Assembly: GCA_036362985.1 (NCBI GenBank)
Contig: JAYGXS010000003.1
Span: forward strand, 5,269,529 to 5,333,528
Direction of reading: 5' to 3'
Length of the DNA stretch: 64,000 nt
Source: Ligula intestinalis
Lineage: Eukaryota; Platyhelminthes; Cestoda; Diphyllobothriidea; Diphyllobothriidae
Shown here: positions 46,576 through 57,649 of the stretch, in pieces
How positions within the stretch are numbered: position 1 is the stretch's first letter
Layout: every line of letters starts with the position of its first letter
Notes under the pieces: generated by a model
What the model saw: the letters and a program-made list of their open reading frames with translations, nothing else
What the model was told of the DNA's origin: nothing
The model's database searches: none
Translations under genes and position numbers: made by a program

Positions 46576-46630
46576 CAAATCAAACTCTTGTTCCGGTGAT
46601 CGCACCTTCGCCTTTAGAAATTAAGTATAT

Positions 46631-48229
46631 CACTAAATTGTAATTCAACTAGCCTTGGAAGAAGGACTTAGTTGCTAATGTTCTATTAACAAGGAACCAT
46701 TTACGTACTCGAAATAAAGTGCACATATATAGCAGTTTTGGCCAACGTTTGACTTTATGCTGTCAAACAAAATTTAAAAAAGTATTTTTGAAGTTGATTG
46801 GATTCATCAATACGAGGGTAACCTGGTGACAACTACGGATCATGCCGTTCATCGGCATCCCTGAATCAGAATGGTTTGAGCGATGGAAGTAAAGGAAGAC
46901 AGATACGTTACGTTGTTGATTTAAACTTTGTTTCCCAGTCCTTGGGCTTTATCACGCGGCCTTTTATTTGGTTTGCTTATTAAACCTAGTGACGAAAAAT
47001 CAAAGAAGTGAAATAAAGCGTCTCCTGCTGAATAATAATTGTTTGGTTCTCACCAAATTTCCACCTGTGTGACTCCTTTACGTTATGGACCCCTCGGCGC
47101 ACAGAACATGGTAGATAATTCAATTCACCATAGTGATGCCTGTGGCAAAAGAAAGGTTAAGCTACTTTTAATTTTAATTTCCAATGCATATTTCTAGGAA
47201 AGATCACATGTTCCCTACTGACATCAACATGTGCTTAGGTGTTGCTGCCAACAAAATTTGAGTATTTTTTGTTGACATTTGAACATTCAAAATGTTGTTA
47301 TTGCGGTGGAATGAATTAATTAAGTTTGTCGGTATGGTTCAGTTTAAGGTATTTGAGCCTCTGGAAGTTGCAGCAGTTGTTCGGTGTCTCGGACATGGAG
47401 CATGCTGCACCCACGGTACTTTCAAGTACATACGAAAATTAAGATAGTAGGCTAACGTTTGTGACCCAGAGCTGAATATCATAGGACATAAAAGTGATTT
47501 TAGTTGTTCAAATTCCAAAATTAAATGTTTAAACTGGACGTTGCAATCGAAAAAAGGGATTCTTCTAAGCGAATATAAGCAAAACCCATGTTCTTGTTGA
47601 AAACTGTTGTTTTGAGTATCATTCTTACAATCCCTTAGAGTAGGGCATTTAAGTTTATGCAAACCTTACCTTACAATACGTTTCAGGATAAAACCAATGA
47701 AAAAGAATGCTCTAGGGACTCTTCAAATCCCTGTTTTTTTGAAAATTCAATCTCCTCCTGCGGAGGAACCATAAAAGTAACATTTTTAAGGTAAAAAGTA
47801 CTTTTGCTGTTAAACTATGAGGCCTTATTTCGCTGTTATCTATACAGTGCTTCACAGGATCAAAATTGACCTTGTTTTCACCTCTTAATTAATTCAACTA
47901 GCATTTTTCGACACATTAGCAGTGCAGCAATATGCGTTCTTCATAAATTAAACTCAGAAACACTCTCCAGCATCATTGCCTATCAGAAGCAAGCAAAACA
48001 CCAATAAACGACGATTGTGTCTTACTTTTATGGTGGCTTTTTCCCTTATGGGCAAACAACATTTCTTTTATGACGCAGCCTGGCAGGTAGATCAGGCCTA
48101 TTTAAGCCCAATCAGTACGTCCGAATGAACTTTGGCTATTTATTGATGTCCACCGGTGCTCAACACGTATAATAACGTAGCTAAGAATTATAAGCCAAAA
48201 TTGGAAAGCAATAACAACTTGTTATTCTT
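46631..48229. other. Non-coding stretch
   Basis: No gene or known repeat could be supported. Confidence 0.45.
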
Positions 48230-48600
48230 TAATGAACTTCTCTGTCCCGCTGTGCCTGGACAGCGGCGATGACAGCCATAACAGCTAGATGTAGGTATTA
48301 ATTATTACCGGCAGAGACAGGGGAAAGTGTAATGTTCATATCTGGCTGATTAGCCATCGTCAGCTAGTTATATCCACACTCAAGTGGTGTCCCACCAGAG
48401 TTTTCAACACGCAACATTTTTTTAATAAGAGACAAACACGCTAACCATTGAGCCACATGCTCGTTGTCTAAGCAATCTAGGTCACGGGATATTGCTACTC
48501 CATGCGCCTGACTCCGATCAAAATGTTCACACGTTCGAGGCTCGGGTGGGACCCCAGTTTGGTTGAGTAAAAATTCAATTGCGGAGAAATCTCTTTAAAA
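48230..48600 (-). repeat. SINE-like repeat(s), minus orientation
   Basis: The tail (tggctgattagccatcgtcagc) and the tRNA-like head (minus: GAGCATGTGGCTCAATGGTTAG) fit the family of 8041-8240. A second head-like piece with gttcgaggctcgggtgggac follows at 48530-48560. Confidence 0.5.
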
Positions 48601-49262
48601 TGGTAAAAATTATTTAGACCCAATAAAAACCAGAGAGGGCAGAGGACGAAGCATAAAGCCTTATATTCTGATGGTGCTATAACGTCTTAGATTGGAGTTC
48701 AAAGTAAGACTCCCTTGGACGTTGGCACCGCGCCCAATGCCAGCTTATATTTCTGCCAACTTACTGATTGAATTCATATTTTCCACTCAAATGTTTCCCA
48801 CCATGGCTTTCTTAAAGAACGCCTTATCGAAAGAAAAACGTAAAAATTGGGCTCTCTGCTATTAAAAGACAAAAACTGTTGAATTGCAACCAATTCTGCA
48901 GTTATGATGCCTCCATATAATACTTCGGCACCTATTTGGGCCTACTCAGTGGTTTTCCTCGGAAAATTTCCAACAAGACAGTTATCTTCCTTTAAGAGAC
49001 CAGAAGTGGGCACACTTGTCTAAACGCTGCGTTATGAGGATACATAACGCGTTTTGACTTAATGCACTGCCTACCTTATGTATCGGAAATTCAACATGTT
49101 TCTGAGACCGCTTTATGCCGCAAACAAGCATTAATACAAACGGAAATTGTAGTGATAAAAGTTTTCCCGGAGCGATGAAACTGCTATTGCATCTCTATGC
49201 ACACAGCTTAGGAAATGCTTTTTTTCAACATGCCAAAATTTGCGAAAATAAAAAAATAAAAA
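48601..49262. other. Non-coding stretch
   Basis: Nothing was recognised before the tandem duplication. Confidence 0.4.
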
Positions 49263-49264
49263 TT

Positions 49265-49645
49265 CAGATATCTCTCAGGTATCGTAGTACAATAAGTTTC
49301 ACGTCATCCTACAAGTGCCTTGAAATTTTGAACAGTTTGTAGCCGTAAAGAACTTCCGTAATGCATTTCGAATCTCTTGGATATGACCATAAACACTTTT
49401 ACTATGAAGTAAATTTAAATACATTTTCCGAAAATAAGTGAATTTCTGTTCAGAAAAAAATCATAAATGCATCTTTTAGGTATCGTAGTACCATCAGTTC
49501 CACGTAATCCTATAAATGCCGTGAAATTTTGAATAGTTCGTAGTCGTCTAAAGCTTCTGTAATGAATTTTGAATCTCTTAAATATGATTATCAACATTTT
49601 TAGTCTGAAGTAAATGTCAATACATTTTCCGAAAAAATGACTATG
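49265..49645. repeat. Two-copy tandem repeat, period 201 bp
   Basis: atcgtagtac occurs at 49281 and 49482, and acattttccg at 49421 and 49622. Both give a spacing of exactly 201. The copies differ at scattered positions. No coding frame is conserved between them. Confidence 0.75.
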
Positions 49646-52244
49646 TATATTAGGTCGGATAAGGATGGCCATGTGGAATATGTCCAAAAATTAACTAAAC
49701 ATCACCAAAACAGCATGTCGCCTAAAAAGGAAATCTAAAGCAAAAGTCCAGGGCCGTTGAGTTTAAGGTTAATTAAAACAGATATATAAGGGATTACAAC
49801 TTTAAAATGTATTTATGTTGGATGTAAGGCTGATATGTTTGTCTGCATGATAAAGCTAAGGTGAAAATGGGAAATTTTTTAAAATAAATATTTGATTTTT
49901 CTGATAATAAATAGGACAAATTTGGAGCGATTTCTAAGAGCTGTCATCCAAATTTGCCTTAAACCCATTTTTTACTATCCCTGTTACTTGTAGATTCCGT
50001 TTTACGATTAGAAATACATACAAGGGGTGGCAAAGTTAAGTGTAAGTATTTAAACAAAACAAAATATCTTCTGTTTGCTTCTTAGATGCACATTCTTTGC
50101 AATACATTGTGCAAAAGTATTTTACTGCATGTTTTAGCAAACAAAATAATTTATCAGTATGTATTCCATGAAATATATTTATATTTGTTTATGGTCCAAA
50201 GTATTTGATTTGGTAAGAAAAGATAGTTAAAACAATCGGTTCTCGTTTGCGAGGAAAACAATCAAACATTAGACAAGATAAATTTTAAATCTGAAATTCT
50301 TACTTATTTAAGGACAATAAAGCAGGTGCTTGCATTTGTTTTCACTCGCGTTTTTTATATACAAGACAAATTGTTTCGGTTCCAGGATGGGCTTTAAAGC
50401 CATATTTTACATTAACACTCTATCCCACAAGAACAAAATAATTGTTTTTGTTATGCTAATTAGCAGGATGCATTTTTTCAAAATCTAGCAACCTCTGGTT
50501 TCACAAAATCCTGCCCTGTATCCTTTAATAACATGAAGTAAATAGACAGCAATTGTTAATATTAGACTTCTTGTGGATAAATTGCCTTTAACCTTCAAGT
50601 CTAAGCCGTCAATTTTTATTACAATCTAGAATTATGTTTCTTTATTTGTCAGACGAAGTAAAATACTGCTTTGGGGGAGAACTGCCATTCATTAACTGAT
50701 AGTTTTGTATGGATTATGGCTATTAATATCCGTTCAGTATAATATGCTTTTGCTCATTTTGCGCTGTCGCTTTAAGACGTGAAAAAAATGTCAATGTCTG
50801 CTTTCCAGTTAAAGCAAATTTTCTTCAAAATGACAACAAAAGATTCAATGTGACTCATTAAAAATAACTGCCTGTTGGCAAAATGTTTAAACCCATGAAA
50901 GCAAACTGAAGAATAAAGTGTTGATGATGCGTTAATGAAGTAGCTTTGTCTTGCTTCCAGGGGTTTGAATATCACTGAGGCCATCAACCGCTTCAAAAGT
51001 GGACCTGATAGATATTTTAAAAATACTATGAGCAAATTATAATTGACAAATTCAAAGTACGCCTTTTTGTTGTTAATTGGCCCTAAATTTTAGATATAGT
51101 GATCAAAATAAAGATAAACCGCTTACAGAGACATTTTGCTCAATTAATGCTTTTGTATGATTGCATACATTAAATTAAGATACTACCATAAAATATGACT
51201 TGAGTAAATGTTATCTTAAAATAACGAAGTACCTCATTCATAATGGTAACCAGCGGGTATACGTAAGCATTTGTTAAGTGCTCCTCGAGCAGCTAAATTT
51301 ATGGGGGAACAAGATACAAGTAAATATGGGCGAAAAGGTCGGTCCGGTTACGCCGTGGTTTTGTTTATAATAGCCGGTCCAGGCAGAAGAGGGGGGGGGA
51401 AGAAAAATCGAACGAGGCAGACTGTTAGCCACTGCAGACACATATCTTGCAGAAGGATTATTTGTCCATGCAAAGCCGACTTTCTCAACCCGAGACCGGC
51501 TGCTTTTGCTAGTCGGAAATTCATCTGGGAATATGGGCTATTAGTTTCAATATGTCTACTTCTGCGGTTCGATTATGAACTTGCATATTATGCTTTCCTT
51601 CGCTGAAATTTAAAGACGTCAGCTGACAAAATGTATATGGAATTTTCTACCAAACCTCATATAATTTCTCACAAGGATTTTACTCCTACTCCGCAAGAAA
51701 ATTAAGGATTACAGGTCAACGCTAGAACTGCTCTTAGGTATTTTTTCTGACTATTGCCACATAGGCTTACTAGCTTATAAAAAGAGAACGTTCTTAGGGA
51801 AAAAATATCATTGAAATGATAATGTGCAATTTTATAGAAAGTCATACTACCAATGACGATCAGTTTCTTCAACTTTAGCAACGTTTAATTAAATTCAAGC
51901 GGGCAGCTGTCCTATAGCATCCTAAAATATAAGCGACATGTCAGCGTAAGCAGGAACTGCAGATGCTGCTTCCTAATGAAAGGTGTTTCCTATGCCAATC
52001 TACAACCTACAATGACAGTTTGTGAGCAGGTTTTTGCTGTTTTTGGATTGGTTGCACCACATCGCACCACATGTCACCACTAACTGACCTGACCAACAAT
52101 CTGAACAGAATGATCCAGAACCATGCACTTCTTCTAATAGCATATCACGTGACTGTGCCTTTCGGTGGCGCCGCGTGTGTAACAAGTACGCTCAAAGCAC
52201 TCTGTAGGTTTAAGCAGATAGTATTGCCGGCAAAAACAGGTCAG
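49646..52244. other. AT-rich non-coding stretch upstream of the PARG exons
   Basis: Earlier PARG exons would be expected here or further left, but I could not recognise one. The open stretch at 51271-51606 has no matching motif. Confidence 0.45.
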
Positions 52245-52420
52245 ACTGTCTGAAGTGACTTTTTATGGTGCATTAGCCGTCATCAGCCAGCCATTTGCAA
52301 TCCCAGGGGTTGCCAACTCTGGCTTTCAAACCCGGGACCTTGATAGTCCAACGCAATTACCACTGTGCCACAGGCCCATTGCCTTTCGGGTTTTGATCGG
52401 GAATTTTATCAGTAATAGAG
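52245..52420 (-). repeat. SINE-like repeat, minus orientation
   Basis: The minus strand has a tRNA-like head GGGCCTGTGGCACAGTGGTA (A box), CCCGGGTTTGAAAGCC (B-box-like) and the family tail TGGCTGATGACGGCTAATGC. Confidence 0.6.
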
Positions 52421-52623
52421 GAATGCTCACCAATCAGTTACATTAATCACTCGTCTCCTTGGAACTCATCTTTGAGTCCCGTCATCAGCCACATCCCAAT
52501 ACAATGAAACCTAGGGTAAAGAGTTTTCTCAATTTCTTCACCGGACCCGTCGTGTGAAACAATTTTCTTGCGAAACTTAGCCAAGGTCTTTAAGAATAGA
52601 ATGAATGAAGCATCACTTCCCAG

Positions 52624-52765
52624 GTGCAAATTGGAAGATTGCATGTACAGCCATTGCCTACACAGTCGTCCTGACTACTCCGTCAGCGAAATGTTAGTGG
52701 GCTCAATTCCTTTCGGCGTCAGCTCATCCTGCTTCATCGAGGATACCCAAGGCAGTGCACTGCAT
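52624..52765 (+). CDS. PARG: PARG exon with the IED segment
   Basis: The frame runs ...SRPDYSVSEMLVGSIPFG, then CFIEDTQGSALH, ending at the donor GTCAGT in phase 0. It matches the PARG stretch just before the GGG signature (IED..G.LHVDFA). The start after the acceptor CAG at 52623 is my best guess; the acceptor at 52579 (CTTAG) would also work. Confidence 0.62.
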
Positions 52766-55700
52766 GTCAGTTGCCAGTTGTTCACTTATGTCTTATTTTG
52801 CTTTTATCTGTAAACTAAGTCCTCATCTCTGCGCGCCAAAAACGTTCTCTCTCCCCCCTCCCCGCCCTCACAAGACTTTCATGCCCCCACCACAGCCAAT
52901 AGGAGTCCTTGTCAAAGTAGTATATTCAAACCGTCCCGGCAGGATTTTTCTGCAAGCCGTATCCCCTCTAGGAAGGTGAAGAATCACCCATTAACGCAGA
53001 TTTTACTCGTCCCTACCACTAGGTGGCATTTGCTAGCAGGCGCCTCGGCGGCGGAGTCCTGAACACTGGCTGCGTACAGGAAGAGATCTTGCTGTGCATC
53101 GCGCCCGAAATCCTGGTTGGTCGCCTCTTCCTCCAGACCTATCTGCCCCACGAGGCCATCCTCATTTTCGGGGCTGAGCGCTATTCCAACTACACCGGCT
53201 ATTCACGGAACTTCATGTGGGCAGGTGATTTTCGGGAGACGCTTTGCGGCACAGTTCGGTAAGTGGTTTTTCTCTGAAGTAACTGGCCCTTTTCTCTGTC
53301 CTCTTCGAAGTCTCCACCGGTTCTTTGTCGTAGATGTCTTCCAAAGACATTATCCCATTATGAATAATGTATCCTAAAGAATACTCCGTGACGATAGATA
53401 AGTATCAGTTTAGTGAGGAAAAGATAGGCAAATAAATTTTAGTTTCGTATTGGTAAAATGTGGCTAAAATGCGGGAAGAGAATAGGAAAATGAGGGGAAA
53501 ATGCTTCAATTCCAGGCTTGCAAGCGAAGAGCGAAAAGCGAAAAGCGGGTGGATTCTAGATAGTAATTAAATATGACTACTTGCCTAACAGGAGTAGTAT
53601 ACTAAGTATATGTAATAAGTGACGGAGTCCACGGAATAAGCGCAGCACCGGTGACCTGCTCCTGAATTGCTTGATGGTGAGGCAAAGTAGGTGTGGGTGC
53701 AGTGGCTGACGCCGCTTATTGGCCCGTCTGCGCTTGCAACCCACTCAACCTGGTCCACCCTTATGAATCAGGCTTCTGCGATGATGATCGGATTTTAATT
53801 TAAACGGAATGCTTATGCAAGAAAACCATCTTTCACCGTGTTTTTGTTGTTGCTGTCAGTCTGTAGGGTATCCGCTTAACGAAACCGACAACTGTGTAAA
53901 GCCGGGCTTATTCCTTCTTTTGACATCCTTTGGTTTTTCTACTTTCAGGGACAAGCAGGGCAGGTGGAAAAAGGTGGTAACCGTGATTGACGCTGTCTGC
54001 TTCTCCAACCCTGTGCTACAGTTCCAAACCGGGTTCCTTCGACGGGAATTGCGCAAGGTTAGTTTACTCTGCATGCCAGATACTGCCGATAGTTATGGCT
54101 TCAATAGGGACTACATTGAATCCTCGGTTAACAGGTTTCGCTCGTTCTGGCACTGAGCTCGTCATGTGAAGCCCTGGAAGCAGGACTCAACGGCTGACAC
54201 AAGCACACACACTGGCAGGAGAACATTCCCGAAAGAAACTAGAAATGTTATTTCGGGCTTTTTAGTCGTCATCAGCCTGTCATAACCAATCATAGGTCTT
54301 GCGCCATCCAAAGTTTAACCTCCCCCCCCTTCCCCGCAACATGTTGTTTAGCAGTCCTTTGGTGGCTCGAAACTTGGAGCCATGGACTCTGCTTGCCAGC
54401 TTAGACCGGAAGGTATTCTAATTGGTGCATAGGCGCTGACCGATAAGTCCGAAATGGTCATTCCGGTTTTCCTGCCTATACTACAAGCAGCTTTGCGACT
54501 GTTGGTGACACTGCAGGGTGAGCCCCTGTTGATCAAAATGCAAGGATTGAGCCTCGCAGAAGTGGACTACGTTTGACTTAACAGTTTGTCTCACTCAAAA
54601 AAGAGTAAAGAAAACGGATGATGAGAAGATCAAGCACAGTGCCGACAATGCCAACCAACCTAGGCAGATTATAACACACACACATGCACAAAAAGGAACA
54701 ATCATGCCTGACATATTAGCCATTCATACCCAGCCCCAGGCGTTAAAATCCTCTGGGTATCGTCTCCGCAACCTGTTGACTAGAGGTCCAACACTAACAC
54801 CTGAGTTCGTTGTCGAACCGGATTAGATAGGTAATATTGATGAATGTATGCTCGCCAACCTATATTTGATCTTTTTTTCTGTATCTGTCATGTGGTTCTT
54901 GATTTTTTCCCCCTCAAGGCTTACGCTGGTTTCACCGACATCGCTGCTCCCTATCGTTCCCTGCCTGCAATTGTTGTGAGTGGTCATTGGGGCTGTGGGG
55001 CCTTCAGGGGCAACAAGGCGCTTAAAGGTGACTTGCCTCTCCTCCTCTCTCCTCATTCAATGTTCTTTCGCATTTTCATGTCGAACGAAACGAAGAGCTC
55101 CTGGACAGGCGTGACGATTACAGCTCCTTCATGCCAGTGCTCCTGCGCCAACTTCATGACTGTTAACTCCGTAGAAAAATGTCTGTCCAACGCATTGTAT
55201 AAAAACTATAGGCAGCTTGTATTGTTGCAAAGACAAATAGGACTGGAGGGCCATTTCTGACTTGTTAGCCGTCGTCAACCAGTGATATTCACACCTTAGT
55301 CGTGTCCCACCCGAACCTGAGCTCGTTATCATGCCAGTTTAGGTTGAAGGCTATTGACACTCCTTGATGTCGTTGCTGACAATATTATCTGCTTATACTA
55401 CGAGCTCTTACGCCTGTCAGGGCTTTTGTCAGGGCGCGAGGCAGAGCGGGACAGATCAGTTTCGTAAGCATTTGGGTGAATATGCTTTGACGAGTGTCTA
55501 TGAAGTTGCAATTTGTGGCCACCAAAAGGCTTGTTTAGAAGGCTTTATTCGAAGTTCGCGCACTATTTTACTCGGAATATGGAACGAAGGGCGAGGTAAA
55601 ACTGCAGTGCCATTCTAGAAGACGGAAGAGGAATACTGGCGTATCCACCAAAATAACTGAACCCCTCAAAATTGTGTCATACAGTGGTATCGAAAGCTAG

Positions 55701-56627
55701 TTGCTTTATCCACAACAGAAGAATTCCCAAGTCAACATCCGGGGAGGACGGAATGATCTGGACCAGCTTTATTGTGCTAAATTAGCTATACAATAGCTGC
55801 TGCAAGCGCTGCGTTTACGAGCCATTCGAGTTGGTGTAAAAATGTTCGCTGATGCGAAGCCCTGAGTACGGAGTGTGTCCTTAGCCAACTATGTGGGTCG
55901 GCAAGCATCCAAGGGAGGATGGGTCAACACGAAACTTTTGTGTCTGGGTTTTAAGCCTGTACTTGTGCTGTGGGTGAATGTTGTATAATTATATATTTGA
56001 GGAAGAGCCTTGTCTGGTGTTAAAGACGTGTTAATAATTCTGGGGGCGGGGAGCGATTGTGTTGACTTTACCTCCTTCATCATCAAATTAAATTAAATGG
56101 TTAGGCCTGGAGCCAGCTGGGGTTAACTTGAGTTTCACGCGCTCAACCTTCACTTTTTAATCGACTTCCATTCCTCTTCCTTTTCCTCAGCCCTGCTTCA
56201 GCTGATGGCATGTGCACAGGCAGGAAAGGCTCTGGCCTACAGCACATTTGGAGAGGAACACTTCGGGGAAGAACTTCTTCGGATGTATGACAGACTCGCG
56301 GACTCACAGTGTACTGTCGGTAAGCAGGCATCCCTCACCGCTCCTCGTCTCCTTCCTCTTCCACCTCCTCCTCGTCCTCCTCCTCCTCCTCCTCCACCTC
56401 TTCCTCCTCCTCCTCCCTATTTCCTCCTCCCCCTTTACCACCAATATCTTCGTAATTTGCAGCTACGATACGTGTGATATACTTCATTACTTTACCTCTT
56501 TGCAATTTTAGGTCGGCTTTGGTATATACTCACCCATTTGCAGCCCCCCGAAATGCAGACGAACGAACAGTTGTCTGAATATGTGTTCAAGGCGGTACAG
56601 CAGCAGCTCACCAGCAAAGAAACTTGA
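52624..56627 (+). CDS. PARG: Poly(ADP-ribose) glycohydrolase, catalytic C-terminal part
   Basis: Six exons (52624-52765, 53023-53258, 53949-54057, 54919-55027, 56191-56319, 56512-56627) join in consistent phases into about 279 residues ending at TGA 56625. PARG hydrolyses the ribose-ribose bonds of poly(ADP-ribose), reversing PARP activity in the nucleus and cytoplasm. Visible landmarks: the signature LGGGVLNTGCVQEE with the two catalytic glutamates, GAERYSNYTGY (usual form EQYSEYTGY), the macrodomain-like loop GHWGCGAF (usual form GNWGCGAF), and YSTFGEE. The family order is kept without gaps. The regulatory N-terminus and the front of the catalytic domain are missing and must lie upstream. 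Introns carry antisense SINE copies. A macrodomain hydrolase of another kind is unlikely given the QEE signature. Confidence 0.9.
53023..53258 (+). CDS. PARG: PARG exon with the catalytic signature
   Basis: The acceptor CTAG precedes VAFASRRLGGGVLNTGCVQ, EE follows, then SRLF-like VGRLFLQTYLPHEA and ERYSNYTGYSRNF. It starts in phase 0 and ends in phase 2 at GTAAGT. The two glutamates of QEE are the catalytic pair in the family. Confidence 0.93.
53949..54057 (+). CDS. PARG: PARG exon with the IDA segment
   Basis: The acceptor CTTTCAG and donor GTTAGT bound DKQGRWKKVVTVIDAVCF, ending QTGFLRRELRK. Phase 2 in and phase 0 out fit both neighbours. It corresponds to the IVAIDAL...MRRELNKA part of the family. 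Confidence 0.9.
54240..54340 (-). repeat. SINE-like tail in a PARG intron
   Basis: The block gctttttagtcgtcatcagc followed by a degraded head resembles the SINE family of 52245-52420 on minus. Confidence 0.4.
54630..54840 (-). repeat. SINE-like repeat in a PARG intron
   Basis: From gccgacaatgcc (tail) through gcctgacatattagccattc to a B-box-like gttgtcgaaccgg, it fits a decayed minus copy of the same SINE family. Confidence 0.4.
54919..55027 (+). CDS. PARG: PARG exon with the WGCGAF loop
   Basis: After CCTCAAG it reads AYAGFTDIAAPYRSLPAIVV, then SGHWGCGAFRGNKALK, ending at GTGACT in phase 1. The loop contacts the ADP-ribose phosphates in the family. The usual asparagine before WGCG is histidine here and GGD is RGN. 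Confidence 0.9.
55225..55350 (-). repeat. SINE-like repeat in a PARG intron
   Basis: The tail (gcaaagacaaataggactgg, then ggccatttctgac and ttagccgtcgtcaacc) is one of the clearest copies. The head is lost. Confidence 0.55.
56191..56319 (+). CDS. PARG: PARG exon with the TFGEE segment
   Basis: The acceptor TTTTCCTCAG and donor GTAAGC bound ALLQLMACAQAGKALAYSTF, GEEHFGEELLRMYD and DSQCTVG. It is phase 1 at both ends. It fits the family's YFTFGD...RDIY...T.G region. Confidence 0.9.
56333..56445 (+). repeat. (CCT)n pyrimidine tract in the last PARG intron
   Basis: Over 100 bases of almost only C and T, mostly tcc units, start 14 bases after the exon donor. It is a microsatellite. Confidence 0.9.
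56512..56627 (+). CDS. PARG: PARG last exon
   Basis: After ATTTTAG it reads RLWYILTHLQPPEMQTNEQL, then SEYVFKAVQQQLTSKET and TGA. It corresponds to the VYKLLLRY...YPFI..AV end of the family. Confidence 0.85.
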
Positions 56628-56800
56628 GCAGCGAATGAAAGCTCTCCTGCTTGACCACCTCCTTCCTTCCTTTACAACTGTCCCCCCCCCCCCCAGCCCT
56701 CAGCTTGACGCCTTTCAGCGAAAGATCTGAAACTTCTTTTGCTTATTTTGTGACTACTGTAGCCATATCTTTTCTTAAAAATACGTCAAAATAATTTAAT

Positions 56801-56806
56801 ATTAAA
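56801..56806 (+). promoter_or_regulatory. Possible PARG poly(A) signal ATTAAA
   Basis: ATTAAA lies 174 bases after the PARG stop codon. It is a common variant of AATAAA; there is no transcript evidence. Confidence 0.3.
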
Positions 56807-56824
56807 TTATCGTTTTGGAACGGG

Positions 56825-56940
56825 CAAACACCATCATCAGTCAGCCATATCCAACCCTAGGTAGTGTGCCCCTCTAGTCTCGAAACGGTGTAGGCATACC
56901 ACATTTGAGGACGGTGCCAGTGAGACATAGCATTGCGTGT
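56825..56940 (-). repeat. SINE-like repeat just after PARG
   Basis: The tail (accatcatcagtcagcca) and a degraded head with gtctcgaaacggtg fit the same family on minus. Confidence 0.45.
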
Positions 56941-57649
56941 TTGTTTTATCCTCTGGGATTCGTTTTTGCACTTTTTTTCCTCTTCATTATATTTAACTTT
57001 ACCCATAATGGCTATAGAATTTAGGTTTTGACGTATCCAAGCATTTAATCACAAGGTGTTAGCAGTCATAAAACTTATATTTTGAATAATTCTTTTTTAA
57101 ACTTGACATGTACATTACCATACGTAAATGGTTGACGTGTTGTCTAAACACTCCATTTACAAAAAATGTTGTGCATTAGCTAAGTACTACACGAACAGTC
57201 CACATGTATGGTCTATAGTTCAAACATTAATAACGGACTTGTATGCTACATACACTCGCCTGTACGTTTTGGTTTTCTTGTTTTGCTATTGTGTTGTTTT
57301 GGCCAGGTTATCAAGTGACGTTTTTAGTCGCTTTGTAAAAGCTGCATCTAGGTCATCAAATATAGGCTTGCGTAAGGGACATAATGACACATACGTAGAA
57401 AGTTTTGGGATCCTTAGAGGACTTCTTACCTTCTTCTACCCTTGCGCTTTGTATGGCGACTGACGTCATTCACCAGTAACACAAAAATCGTGCTTGACAA
57501 TGAAATCAGCATTTCGTCCACCAAGATACGTTAGAAAGGGTAGCTAAGGCAATTTATAATGATCATTTTTGCCCCCTATTACCTTACCGAAGTTTGTTTT
57601 TAAGTGCCCGAAAATGTGCACTCTACCGTACAGATTGTTCTATAGGATG
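56941..57649. other. Non-coding stretch between PARG and the next element
   Basis: An open plus frame at 57128-57463 has no recognisable domain. Nothing is supported. Confidence 0.4.

Larger units (their letters stand above)
44820..46630 (-). mobile_element. Most complete PLE family A copy, inverted termini
   Basis: On minus the order is inverted terminal repeat (46630-46320), RT, linker, GIY-YIG, 3' region with hairpin (45170-44850). The termini of about 290 bp are inverse copies of each other (for example gattgctcgttaattgccac at 45075 against gtggcaattagtgagcaatc at 46391). Hammerhead-like hairpins are at 44896-44935 (minus) and 46536-46575 (plus). Inverted terminal copies are known for Penelope elements. 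The RT is truncated at its front end where the inverted terminus begins (about 46310). Confidence 0.85.

Noticed and set aside
51271..51606. Candidate upstream PARG exon
   Set aside because: The frame has no PARG motif and no good splice sites; the real upstream exon candidate is at 52624-52765.
56205..56477. Proline-rich open frame running past the PARG exon
   Set aside because: The proline run is a translation of the (CCT)n intron microsatellite after a clear GTAAGC donor.
57128..57463. 111-codon open frame after PARG
   Set aside because: No domain, and composition like the surrounding non-coding DNA.
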